In this document: piece by piece, positions 1 to 6,441 of the stretch
How the letters are laid out: every line of letters begins with the position of its first letter
How positions within the stretch are numbered: the first letter of the stretch is position 1
Assembly: GCA_014239715.1 (NCBI GenBank)
Contig: JAAZYJ010000315.1
Coordinates: 1-8,504 of the forward strand
Direction: 5' to 3'
Source: Flavobacteriales bacterium
Lineage (GTDB): Bacteria > Bacteroidota > Bacteroidia > Flavobacteriales > Parvicellaceae
DNA length: 8,504 nt
Translations under genes and position numbers: made by a program
Notes under the pieces: generated by a model
Told to the model about the DNA's origin: nothing
What the model saw: only the letters and a program-made list of their open reading frames with translations
Database searches by the model: none

Positions 1-40
1 AGGCAAAGAACATTAGCCAGATCGAAAAAAGCAGTTTCAT
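1..40 (-). CDS. N-terminus of an exported protein, cut by the window edge
   Basis: An ATG on the minus strand at 40-38 opens a frame that stays open to the edge, giving MKLLFSIWLMFFA. A lysine followed by an unbroken hydrophobic run is what the start of a Sec signal peptide or a lipoprotein leader looks like. It lies 82 bp after the gldD stop on the same strand, so it could be the next gene of the gldE-gldD transcript. The bases just before the ATG are A-rich with no Shine-Dalgarno sequence, as is usual in Bacteroidota. Only 13 codons are visible, so no family can be named, and a chance frame cannot be ruled out. Confidence 0.5.
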   Translation of the reverse strand, partial: MKLLFSIWLMFFA

Positions 41-122
41 TTGTTATGATGTTTTTGATGCGCCATCAATATACTAAACACAATCATCAATTCAGGTATA
101 ATTTATTGCCAAAGGTTTAATA

Positions 123-731
123 TTATTCGGCAGTGGTAGCCCATGTAAAGGACTGGATCATGTGTTTCAGATCCGAATGAAGAAAGTCCAGGACAGGCTG
201 TAGAGAATCAGAGTTTGGAGTCTGATTAAAATAAAGAGCACCTCTAAAAAAACGTTCTGTACTGTCAATAAGGTAAAATGAATAGTTACAAGCCACTTTT
301 TCCCCTTTGATCTCGTAGATCAGGCCATATACGTTTTCTTGATCATTAACAAATGGGATCTCCTCAATACTTTTAGCATTACTTCTGTGCTTGTATGCCA
401 TGGTTTTTGCAAAATCAACATGATCTATAAGGTTTGAATCCTCGATGAAAACACAATGAAGTGTGGCATTGTATCTTGGGTACTGCAAGTTCGCCTGCCA
501 TTGATTCACCTCTCTTTTTGAGTCTGAAAAAATGGAATAGGAGGGTAGCTCACAGGAAAATGGCAGGTCTTCGGTGCTTTGGCGGTAAGTTTTATCCGGA
601 AAATCAATTCGAAAATATCCTCTTGGTCTGGGGTAGGATGTATTATCTTTTCCGCAAGAGTTTGCTAAACAGACCAATAGCAATAACGCTGATAAAACAT
701 ATAGCGGTACGAAACGATTCCTAGTTGACAT
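123..731 (-). CDS. gldD: Gliding motility lipoprotein GldD
   Basis: A 202-residue lipoprotein of the GldD family, a component needed for gliding motility in Flavobacterium and linked to the GldJKLMN/type IX secretion machinery; its biochemical role is not known. I chose the ATG at 731: it gives a short positively charged N-terminus (MSTRNR), a hydrophobic segment at about residues 8-23 and a lipidation cysteine at residue 26 (LANSC, a relaxed lipobox). The frame is open up to 803, but that would add 24 polar residues ahead of the signal and lie deeper inside gldE. Family features include PRPRGYFRIDFPDK just after the cysteine, and near the C-terminus FYLIDS, FFRGALYF and PNSDSLQPV followed by a terminal FTW. 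Length is normal for the family. The start codon overlaps the last 11 bases of gldE, which suggests translational coupling. Confidence 0.93.
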   Translation of the reverse strand: MSTRNRFVPLYVLSALLLLVCLANSCGKDNTSYPRPRGYFRIDFPDKTYRQSTEDLPFSCELPSYSIFSDSKREVNQWQANLQYPRYNATLHCVFIEDSNLIDHVDFAKTMAYKHRSNAKSIEEIPFVNDQENVYGLIYEIKGEKVACNYSFYLIDSTERFFRGALYFNQTPNSDSLQPVLDFLHSDLKHMIQSFTWATTAE

Positions 732-2049
732 TCTTGAGCTCCACTTTAACTTGTTTGATCTTCCTTGGGTCTGAGGCTTCAATAGTAAACGTGTAATTGC
801 CAAAGCTTAACTTTTCATTTTTCATCAGGATCTTACCTGCTTGCTCGATCAAGAACCCGGCAATAGTATCCGACTCACCTTTCTTTTCTTCAAATTCAAC
901 GCCTTCAATATTTAGCACCCTATATAAATCGTTCAGCGGTGTTTTACCTTCAAATATATACGTCGAATTGTTGATCTTCGAATAGATTAGCTCATCGTCG
1001 TCGAACTCATCGGAGATGTCTCCAATAATTTCTTCAATGATGTCTTCCAAGGTTACTATTCCGGAGGATCCGCCATACTCATCAACTACAACAGCAATGT
1101 GCACTTTGGATTCTTGAAATTCTTTCAGCAGGTCGTCGATCTTTTTGTTTTCCGGAACAAAAACGGGGGAACGTAGTTTTTCTTCCCACTCAAAATCCTG
1201 CAGATGCAGGTGAGATATGAGATCTTTGACGTATAGAATTCCGGTAATTGAGTCAAGAGTTTTCTTGAAAACAGGAATTCTTGAATAACCGGCTTCGTTA
1301 ATTGTAGTTAGTATTTCCTTGAATGGAGTTCCTTCTTGAATGGCAACAACGTCCATTCTTGGTTTCATTATTTGTTTTACATCTGTGTTGCCGAACTTGA
1401 CAATTCCTTCCAGTATTCGCTGCTCGTCTTTAGATCGCTCCGCTTTATCGGTAATTTCAAGAGCATTCTCCAGATCGTCTACAGAAATGTCTCCCGCTTT
1501 CTTTTTAACCCGCTTATCAATAAAAGAAGTGCCATTAACCAAAAGTATGGCGATCGGGTAAAATATTCTTTTCAATGCAATCAGCGGAATAGACATCAAT
1601 TTTGCCAGACGTGGGGCATTTTTAGAAGCATAAACTTTTGGAATAACCTCGCCAATTAGTAAAATAATAAATGCTACAACCCCGATCTCAACGATCCCCT
1701 TACTCAATGTGCTCCAATCACCCCAGTTGATCCAACCTTTGAGCGTATACGTAGACACGATTACAATGGCCACGTTCACGAAATTATTGGCGATTAGAAT
1801 TGTTGCAAGCAGATCTTTAGGTCGGTTGATCTGTTTCAGGATCCGTAAAGACGATTTGGTTTTGGATTTTCGCAGGTCGTCTAATTCCGATGGAGATAGG
1901 CTGAAAAAAGCAACCTCGGAACCTGAGATCAACGCGGAACAGATCAGCAATATGATAATTATGATCAAGTAAATGCCCAATTGAAACGTAAAAGGATAGA
2001 AAGAGAAGAGTAACAGGCTCGAATCGGGCACAATACTGGATGGGTCCAA
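721..2049 (-). CDS. gldE: GldE, CNNM/CBS/CorC-type membrane protein linked to gliding
   Basis: A 442-residue integral membrane protein of the hemolysin C/CorC-like family in its gliding-associated form. An N-terminal DUF21/CNNM transmembrane part (about residues 22-180) carries SGSEVAFFSLS and GEVIPK. A pair of CBS domains follows (about 225-345), ending in VVDEYGGSSGIVTLEDIIEE and a very acidic ISDEFDDDE stretch. A small CorC/HlyC-type C-terminal domain comes last (about 355-435). Relatives transport or sense divalent cations such as Mg2+; in Flavobacterium GldE is an accessory gliding protein related to GldB function. What it moves here is not shown. The start is a TTG giving MDPSS; no in-frame ATG exists upstream before a stop, and the next Met is about 150 residues in. 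It lies 38 bp after ssb and overlaps gldD. Confidence 0.92.
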   Translation of the reverse strand: MDPSSIVPDSSLLLFSFYPFTFQLGIYLIIIIILLICSALISGSEVAFFSLSPSELDDLRKSKTKSSLRILKQINRPKDLLATILIANNFVNVAIVIVSTYTLKGWINWGDWSTLSKGIVEIGVVAFIILLIGEVIPKVYASKNAPRLAKLMSIPLIALKRIFYPIAILLVNGTSFIDKRVKKKAGDISVDDLENALEITDKAERSKDEQRILEGIVKFGNTDVKQIMKPRMDVVAIQEGTPFKEILTTINEAGYSRIPVFKKTLDSITGILYVKDLISHLHLQDFEWEEKLRSPVFVPENKKIDDLLKEFQESKVHIAVVVDEYGGSSGIVTLEDIIEEIIGDISDEFDDDELIYSKINNSTYIFEGKTPLNDLYRVLNIEGVEFEEKKGESDTIAGFLIEQAGKILMKNEKLSFGNYTFTIEASDPRKIKQVKVELKNVN

Positions 2050-2087
2050 TTTATAAAGTTTCGTAATACATAGGGTTCAATTCCATA

Positions 2088-2531
2088 CTAAAACGGCAGA
2101 TCGTCTTCTTCATTATCCGCAACGGACATGTGTTTTTGTTCTTTTGTCGAATTGTCTTCAGCCTGCTTGCTCTCCGAATGCCCACTTGATTCTTCTTTTC
2201 TGCCTCCGAGCATGGTAAGGTTGTCGGCTACTACTTCAGTTGTGTACTTCGTATTACCATCCTGATCTTGCCACGATCTTGTTTTAAGTTTCCCTTCTAC
2301 ATAGACCTTATTGCCCTTTTTGAGGTATTTTTCTGTTATTTCAGCAAGCTTTCTCCATACCACAACGTTATGCCAATCCGTATTTGTAGTTAGCTCACCA
2401 TTTCGATTTTTGTAGGTTTCGGACGTGGCAATGGAAAAAGTAGCAACAGCAGTGCCGCCTTCCAAGTACCGTACCTCCGGATCTTTTCCAAGATTACCTA
2501 TCAGAATTACCTTATTTACACTTCCTGCCAT
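2088..2531 (-). CDS. ssb: Single-stranded DNA-binding protein
   Basis: A 147-residue SSB that coats single-stranded DNA in replication, recombination and repair, normally as a tetramer. The N-terminal OB fold (residues 1-~108) has the standard opening NKVILIGNLGKDPEVRY and the core TDWHNVVVWRKLAE, YLKKGNKVYVEGKLKTRSW and YTTEVVADNLTMLG. A polar linker rich in Ser, Glu and Lys follows (about 110-140). The C-terminus is the acidic tip EEDDLPF, which recruits partner proteins in this family. Length and both ends are normal, so the gene is intact. It starts 20 bp after the mutY stop and precedes gldE. A TATCTTTG box immediately before its ATG suggests it also has its own promoter and is not wholly dependent on mutY transcription. 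Confidence 0.97.
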   Translation of the reverse strand: MAGSVNKVILIGNLGKDPEVRYLEGGTAVATFSIATSETYKNRNGELTTNTDWHNVVVWRKLAEITEKYLKKGNKVYVEGKLKTRSWQDQDGNTKYTTEVVADNLTMLGGRKEESSGHSESKQAEDNSTKEQKHMSVADNEEDDLPF

Positions 2532-2535
2532 AGTT

Positions 2536-2568
2536 CAAAGATAGCCAAAAGCTATGTTCTTAAATCAA
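2536..2568 (-). promoter_or_regulatory. Candidate ssb promoter (Bacteroidota -33/-7 type)
   Basis: On the minus strand TATCTTTG at 2543-2536 is a perfect match to the Bacteroidota -7 consensus TAnnTTTG. A TTG at 2568-2566, 22 bp upstream, could serve as the -33 element. The box overlaps the mutY-ssb gap and ends only 4 bp before the ssb ATG, so transcription would begin at or very near the start codon. No experimental support is available; the match is short and could be chance. Confidence 0.5.
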
Positions 2569-3595
2569 CATCTCTCAGATAATTATCAACGACTTTTGGA
2601 AAAGCAAATTGATCAAGATCTTTTATAGCAACCTTGTGTTGATCTTTATCGAACGGAACAATCATAGCTTCCAGCTGCCAGAACCTTACAAATAATTTCT
2701 GATGGCTTAGTAAATGCTTGATCGGCTCATGTACATCAACTACTGTAATATTCTGCCCGAGATATTTTGTTATCTCATTTACGACAAAATCCGGGCTTTG
2801 GAGCTCCGAGTATTCCAGCAATGGGAACTCATATAGCTTCTCCCAGATGTCTTTTTTGTTTCGTTGATGGATCAAAGTAAAGCCACCGTTAAGCAGGATC
2901 AGATATTCAAAATATCTTGTTCGCGACTTTATTTTTTTTGACTTTGCCGGCAAGATTGATACCCGACCTGTTGATCTAGCAATGCAGCGGTCTTCAAAGG
3001 GACACGTGGTGCAATCCGGAGACTTAGGAACACACTGCAAGGCTCCAAACTCCATTATTGCCTGATTGAATGACCCCGGGTCTTCTGTGCATATTAAGGA
3101 TTCCGCAAGCTGTTTGAACTCTGTTTTGGCTTTACCACTGTCAATTGGTGTTTCTATTCCGAATAACCTTGAAAGAACCCGGTAAACATTTCCGTCAACT
3201 ACTGCGCACGGGCGATTGAAACAAAATGAAGCTATTGCGCAGGCCGTGTAATCTCCGACTCCTTTAAATTGAATAAGTTCATCATACGTGTCGGGAAAGA
3301 CCCCATCAAATTCCGCAACAATTTTCTTTGCCGTAGCATGCATGTTCCTGGCCCTTGAATAGTATCCGAGACCTTGCCAGTTTTTCAGAATGAAATCTTC
3401 TGAGGTATCCGCAAGATCGAAAACAGACGGGAAAACTCGCTCAAATTTCAGGTAGTAATCCATCCCTTGAGCGACCCTTGTTTGCTGTAGAATGATTTCA
3501 GACAACCATATCCTATACGGATCTTTGGTTTGTCGCCACGGTAAATCTCTTTTGTGGAGCTTGTACCAGCTGATAATTTTATCTGAGAATTTCAT
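2552..3595 (-). CDS. mutY: A/G-specific adenine glycosylase MutY
   Basis: A 347-residue base-excision repair enzyme that removes adenine mispaired with 8-oxoguanine. The N-terminal glycosylase domain (about 1-215) contains WLSEIILQQTRV with the catalytic Glu at residue 33, GLGYYSRARN, the helix-hairpin-helix FKGVGDYTACAIA with Tyr116, and VVDGNVYRVLSR with catalytic Asp134. The 4Fe-4S motif C-x6-C-x2-C-x5-C is complete at Cys188, 195, 198 and 204. The C-terminal NUDIX-like domain that recognises 8-oxoG (about 230-347) shows LILLNGG and WEKLYEFPLLE. I chose the ATG at 3595; a GTG at 3616 would add seven residues without family support. It is the first gene of the minus-strand set and is divergent from the HU gene. 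Confidence 0.96.
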   Translation of the reverse strand: MKFSDKIISWYKLHKRDLPWRQTKDPYRIWLSEIILQQTRVAQGMDYYLKFERVFPSVFDLADTSEDFILKNWQGLGYYSRARNMHATAKKIVAEFDGVFPDTYDELIQFKGVGDYTACAIASFCFNRPCAVVDGNVYRVLSRLFGIETPIDSGKAKTEFKQLAESLICTEDPGSFNQAIMEFGALQCVPKSPDCTTCPFEDRCIARSTGRVSILPAKSKKIKSRTRYFEYLILLNGGFTLIHQRNKKDIWEKLYEFPLLEYSELQSPDFVVNEITKYLGQNITVVDVHEPIKHLLSHQKLFVRFWQLEAMIVPFDKDQHKVAIKDLDQFAFPKVVDNYLRDVDLRT

Positions 3596-3633
3596 TGATT
3601 GGGCACTAAAAATCACAATTCGCTCGAAGAAAA

Positions 3634-3641
3634 CAAAAATA
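3634..3641 (-). promoter_or_regulatory. Candidate mutY operon promoter, -7 box
   Basis: On the minus strand TATTTTTG matches TAnnTTTG and would place the transcript start about 30 bases upstream of the mutY ATG. No clear TTG -33 element is seen at the expected distance, so the call rests on one box in an AT-rich intergenic region. It would head the mutY-ssb-gldE-gldD transcript. Confidence 0.45.
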
Positions 3642-3676
3642 AATGCGTGAGAGTTTTTATAAATCGAGATTTCCGT

Positions 3677-3684
3677 TAACTTTG
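3677..3684 (+). promoter_or_regulatory. Candidate promoter of the HU gene, -7 box
   Basis: TAACTTTG matches TAnnTTTG and is followed by C residues (TTTGCC), as at the prfB box. A T-rich stretch at 3654-3658 is the only -33 candidate. The start point would be near 3690, leaving a leader of roughly 45 bases that ends in an A-rich segment before the ATG. A short inverted repeat (AAATC-GA-GATTT, 3661-3672) lies just upstream of the box, and the divergent mutY box is only about 36 bp away, so the two promoters share one control region. Confidence 0.5.
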
Positions 3685-3734
3685 CCCCCCGTATTTTTTA
3701 TGTAAGTAATTGAATTGAAAAGAATTAAAAAGGG

Positions 3735-4025
3735 ATGACAAAAGCGGAGATAGTAAGCGAAATTTCAGATAAGACCGGTGTTGAAAGGATTGCAGTACAG
3801 GCAACAGTTGAAGCCTTTATGAGCTCGGTCAAAAGATCTTTGGAAGACGGGGAGAATGTATATCTAAGAGGATTCGGAAGTTTTGTAATTAAAACTAGAG
3901 CGGCAAAAACAGGTAGAAATATTTCAAAGAACACAACGATAAATATACCTGCACACAACATACCCTATTTTAAGCCTGCAAAAACTTTTGCGGAACGAAT
4001 AAAAGAGAAGGTTGACGTCGGATAA
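3735..4025 (+). CDS. HU/IHF-family nucleoid DNA-binding protein
   Basis: A 96-residue member of the HU/IHF family, which dimerises, bends DNA and compacts the nucleoid. The two-helix dimerisation body covers about residues 1-42 (MTKAEIVSEISDKTGV, then VEAFMSSVKRSLEDG). The signature strand NVYLRGFGSFVIKTRAAK follows, then the DNA-embracing arm GRNISKNTTINIPAHNIP and the closing FKPAKTFAERIKEKV. The arm has Ile where classical HU and IHF have the DNA-intercalating Pro (GRNP), a variant I associate with Bacteroidota HU proteins. An AGGG touches the ATG directly, too close to act as a ribosome binding site. It is the first gene of the plus-strand series and is divergent from mutY. Which HU paralogue it is cannot be decided. 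Confidence 0.95.
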   Translation: MTKAEIVSEISDKTGVERIAVQATVEAFMSSVKRSLEDGENVYLRGFGSFVIKTRAAKTGRNISKNTTINIPAHNIPYFKPAKTFAERIKEKVDVG

Positions 4026-4053
4026 TGAATTTTGGCGACAATAATTGAATTGA

Positions 4054-4071
4054 TCCCTTTAACAGAAGGGA
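4054..4071 (+). repeat. Small hairpin after the HU gene
   Basis: TCCCTT and AAGGGA form a perfect 6-bp stem around a six-base loop (TAACAG), 28 bases after the HU stop. No run of T follows directly; the nearest is TTTT at 4087-4090. It could be a weak terminator or a processing/stability stem between HU and the small basic gene, but chance is also possible. A near match to the -7 box, TATATTTT at 4083-4090, lies between this stem and the next start codon. Confidence 0.3.
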
Positions 4072-4102
4072 ATGATATTGTATATATTTTAAACTAACTA
4101 GT

Positions 4103-4195
4103 ATGCCAAGCGGTAAGAAAAGGAAAAGACATAAGATGGCTACTCACAAGCGGAAGAAGCGCTTGAGAAAGAATAGACATAAGAAGAAAAAGTAA
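4103..4195 (+). CDS. Tiny Lys/Arg-rich AURKAIP1/COX24 (mS38-like) peptide
   Basis: A 30-residue frame that starts MPSGKKRKRHKMATHKRKKR and ends with four lysines before TAA. About two thirds of its residues are Lys, Arg or His, with no acidic residue. The pattern K-M-x-x-H-K-R-K-K-R-L-R-K resembles the conserved C-terminal tail of mitochondrial AURKAIP1/COX24 (mS38), a small-subunit ribosomal protein, and peptides of this kind are annotated as COX24-domain proteins in Bacteroidota. I infer that it binds rRNA or the ribosome; the sequence does not prove this. It sits between the HU gene (77-bp gap) and RNase G (74-bp gap) on the same strand. It is too short for most gene callers and easily missed. 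Confidence 0.8.
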   Translation: MPSGKKRKRHKMATHKRKKRLRKNRHKKKK

Positions 4196-4203
4196 TTTTT
4201 CCG

Positions 4204-4220
4204 GTTGACTACGGGTCAAC
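4204..4220 (+). repeat. Hairpin in the leader region of RNase G
   Basis: GTTGAC and GTCAAC form a perfect 6-bp stem around a five-base loop (TACGG), extendable by one G-T pair. It begins 8 bases after the stop of the small basic gene, behind a T5 run (4196-4200). No T tract follows the stem, so it does not look like an intrinsic terminator on either strand. It may be a processing stem or a leader structure of the RNase G message. Confidence 0.35.
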
Positions 4221-4249
4221 TGTTTGGGGTGGGTCTTACACCTGTTTGG
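4220..4249 (+). repeat. Paired 8-bp direct repeats upstream of RNase G
   Basis: CTGTTTGG occurs at 4220-4227 and again at 4242-4249, with starts 22 bp apart, close to two turns of the helix. The G/T-rich stretch between them (GGTGGGTCTTACAC) differs in composition from the AT-rich surroundings. The spacing would suit an operator or a pair of protein-binding sites, but no known motif is recognised. No convincing TAnnTTTG box was found here. Confidence 0.35.
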
Positions 4250-4269
4250 CATTTAAAAAGTATTCTTAG

Positions 4270-5799
4270 GTGAGCTATGAATTAATAATTAATTCTACTC
4301 CCACTGGTGTCGTTCTCGCACTTATGCGAGATAAAAAGCTGATCGAAATCCACGAAGAAAAGGCCAGCAATGACTTCAGTGTCGGTGACATTTACTTGGG
4401 TAAAGTCAGAAAAGTAGTCCCAAATCTTAACGCGTCCTTTGTACAGGTTGGGTACGAGAAGGATGCATTCTTGCATTATCTCGACCTTGGCCCTCAATTC
4501 AGATCACTTGATAAATGGGTAAAAGGGTCTATTCAGGGTAAGATAACCACTCCTGATCTAGCTAATTTCAAGAAAGAAAAAGACATTGACAAGGACGGTA
4601 AAATAAAGGATGTCTTATCTGCAAACAGAGTAATTGCCGTACAGGTTGCAAAAGAACCGATATCGGCAAAAGGCCCTCGATTAAGCACGGAGCTGACCTT
4701 GCCCGGACGATTTGTCGTATTGGTCCCGTTTTCCAATAAAATTTCAATATCTCAAAAAATTAGAGACGAAAAGGAGAGGGATAGATTGAGGAGGTTAATG
4801 AATTCGATCAAGCCAAAGAACTTTGGAGTGATCATTCGAACTGTTGCTCAGAATAAGAAAGTAGCAGAGCTGGATCAGGATCTAAGAAATTTAGTGGACA
4901 ATTGGAATAAGCTACATACAGAGCTTCGTAATGCACGTCCGCCAAAAAGGGTCCTTGGCGAAATGAACCGAACCACAGCCGTATTGCGTGACCTTCTTAC
5001 ATCCGATTTTACCGGGATAACTGTAGATGATGCTGTTTTAGCGGATGAGATCAGGGAATATGTGGAACAGATCGATCCGGGAAAAAGCAAAATTGTAAAA
5101 ACCTACAACGGACGGATCAATATTTTTGACAATCACGGCATAAATCATCAAATAAAGGCTTCCTTCGGACAAAAAGTGGCGATGCCAAGTGGCTCATATC
5201 TCATCATTGAGCATACCGAGGCAATGCACGTAATTGATGTCAATAGTGGGAATCGAAAGGGTGAAAAGAATCAGGAATCTAATGCATTAGCAACGAACCT
5301 TGAGGCGGCTTCCGAAATTGCTCGCCTGTTGAAGCTAAGGGATATGGGTGGCATTATTTCGATCGACTTTATTGATATGCATGAGAGGAAGAACAACAAA
5401 GCTTTGCATGAACATTTCAAGAAGGCGATGAAAGATGATCGGGCCAAGCACAATATTCTGGCACCTAGCAGATTTGGAGTGGTCGAACTTACTCGGCAAA
5501 GAGTACGCCCGGAGACAGAAATTAAAACCGCCGAAACATGTCCGTCTTGCAAAGGAACAGGTGAAGTTTCTCCAACGATCCTGGTTATTGATGAGATAGA
5601 GAACAACATTAAGTACCTTTTTGAAGAAAAAAAATACAAAAGTCTGTCATTGATGGTACACCCGTTTGTCGAAGCCTATCTGAAAAAAGGCATGAATTCG
5701 ATTCAGCGAAAATGGTTCATGAAGCACAAGAAGTGGGTTGCTGTTAAGGGGACAAGCAAATTTCAACTTCTACAGTATCAGTTCGACGATGTAGTTTGA
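4270..5799 (+). CDS. rng: Ribonuclease G (RNase E/G family)
   Basis: A 509-residue endoribonuclease of the RNase E/G family, which cuts single-stranded RNA in rRNA maturation and mRNA decay, preferring 5'-monophosphate ends. An S1 domain (about 35-130) begins VGDIYLGKVRKVVPNLNASFVQVG and holds a charged insertion rich in Lys and Asp (about 98-115). The RNase H-like/5'-sensor region follows (IRTVAQNKK, about 200). The metal-binding catalytic site is IDVNSG, with Asp323 and Asn325, and IDFIDM, with Asp366; the 43-residue spacing equals that of E. coli RNase E. The zinc link CPSC is at 424-427. There is no long C-terminal scaffold tail, so this is the G-type. The start is GTG, giving MSYELIINSTP, which fits the family. 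It follows the HU and mS38-like genes and precedes recX. Confidence 0.96.
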   Translation: MSYELIINSTPTGVVLALMRDKKLIEIHEEKASNDFSVGDIYLGKVRKVVPNLNASFVQVGYEKDAFLHYLDLGPQFRSLDKWVKGSIQGKITTPDLANFKKEKDIDKDGKIKDVLSANRVIAVQVAKEPISAKGPRLSTELTLPGRFVVLVPFSNKISISQKIRDEKERDRLRRLMNSIKPKNFGVIIRTVAQNKKVAELDQDLRNLVDNWNKLHTELRNARPPKRVLGEMNRTTAVLRDLLTSDFTGITVDDAVLADEIREYVEQIDPGKSKIVKTYNGRINIFDNHGINHQIKASFGQKVAMPSGSYLIIEHTEAMHVIDVNSGNRKGEKNQESNALATNLEAASEIARLLKLRDMGGIISIDFIDMHERKNNKALHEHFKKAMKDDRAKHNILAPSRFGVVELTRQRVRPETEIKTAETCPSCKGTGEVSPTILVIDEIENNIKYLFEEKKYKSLSLMVHPFVEAYLKKGMNSIQRKWFMKHKKWVAVKGTSKFQLLQYQFDDVV

Positions 5800-5817
5800 C
5801 TTTATGCTGAATAAAGT
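5799..5817 (+). repeat. Inverted repeat at the end of RNase G
   Basis: ACTTTAT and ATAAAGT pair perfectly over 7 bp around a five-base loop (GCTGA). The first base lies in the RNase G stop codon. The stem is A/T-rich and not followed by a T run, so it is weak as a terminator. It could stabilise the 3' end, mark a processing point, or be a protein-binding palindrome ahead of recX. Confidence 0.35.
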
Positions 5818-5857
5818 TGCCTTCTGAGCTTGAACTTGTAGTTATAAGCAGTACATA

Positions 5858-6358
5858 TTGACAAGCAGTAAAGTATATAGCTATGATCAAGCAAGAGGCA
5901 GGATCGAGCGCTATTGCGCATATCGGGACCGTTGTCAATTCGAAGTAGAAGAAAAATTAAGATCCTTTGGCCTAAGCTCAGCCGAAATAGACAAACTTTC
6001 CACACAATTAATTGAAACTGGTTTCCTGGATGAGAAGAGATTTGTAATCGCCTTCGTAACTGGCAAGTTGAGATTGAAAAAATGGGGAAGGCATAAGATC
6101 ACGCAAAACCTAAAAGAAAAACGCATAAGCAATGAGCTGATTGATGCAGGCCTCAATGAAATTGATGAAGAAGAATACTACGAAACCTTGCAAAAGCTAA
6201 TTCGGTCAAAATGGGAGGACAACATGGTTGGTGTTTATGCATCAAAGTCACGAATCGCACGATACACCTTTGCTAAAGGGTTTGAAGCTGAGCTGATATG
6301 GAAAGCAATAGAGCTTTGTGAAGAAGAATCTCACCGGCGCAAGGGCAAGCACACTTGA
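5858..6358 (+). CDS. recX: RecX-family recombination regulator
   Basis: A 166-residue RecX-family protein. Family members bind RecA filaments and limit recombination and the SOS response. The protein is mostly helical, in three-helix RecX repeats: YDQARGRIERYCAYRDRCQ followed by EVEEKLRSFG (about 8-40), then LIETGFLDEKRFVIAF and KKWGRHKITQNLKEKRIS (about 50-90), and a C-terminal repeat (about 105-155) with YTFAKGFEAELIWKAI. The start is TTG: the frame opens only at 5834 and contains no ATG before the conserved region, and TTG gives the usual short N-terminus. The gap to RNase G is 58 bp on the same strand, so co-transcription is likely. It is not next to recA in this window. Length is normal. 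Confidence 0.88.
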   Translation: MTSSKVYSYDQARGRIERYCAYRDRCQFEVEEKLRSFGLSSAEIDKLSTQLIETGFLDEKRFVIAFVTGKLRLKKWGRHKITQNLKEKRISNELIDAGLNEIDEEEYYETLQKLIRSKWEDNMVGVYASKSRIARYTFAKGFEAELIWKAIELCEEESHRRKGKHT

Positions 6359-6428
6359 TGCTGCCACAGGTTTAAAAGTCAATTGTTATTTCGGTGCTGC
6401 ATTTTAGCGGAAATTAGAACGGGAAGTT

Positions 6429-6436
6429 TATCTTTG
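6429..6436 (+). promoter_or_regulatory. Candidate prfB promoter, -7 box
   Basis: TATCTTTG is a perfect TAnnTTTG match followed by CC, like the HU gene box. A TTTT at 6402-6405 is the only -33 candidate. The box ends 5 bp before the prfB ATG, so the transcript would start at or within a few bases of the start codon. It lies in the 83-bp gap after recX. Confidence 0.5.
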
Positions 6437-6441
6437 CCGAC

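Noticed and set aside
1..120. Plus-strand reading frames at the left edge (stops at 75-77 and 118-120)
   Set aside because: The longer one has an unconvincing composition and neither can be tied to a family. The minus-strand signal-peptide start fits the gldD operon direction better, although a convergent gene end cannot be fully excluded.
732..803. Upstream extension of gldD to an earlier start at 803
   Set aside because: It would place 24 polar residues before the lipoprotein signal and lie deeper inside gldE; the ATG at 731 gives a normal leader.
1336..1659. Plus-strand open frames inside gldE
   Set aside because: They are antisense shadows of a clearly conserved protein, with no family signature.
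3596..3616. GTG start for mutY at 3616
   Set aside because: It adds only seven residues without family support; the ATG at 3595 gives the usual short N-terminus before the first MutY helix.
4270..5799. Antisense open frames inside RNase G
   Set aside because: They are low-quality translations opposite a conserved gene; nothing supports expression.
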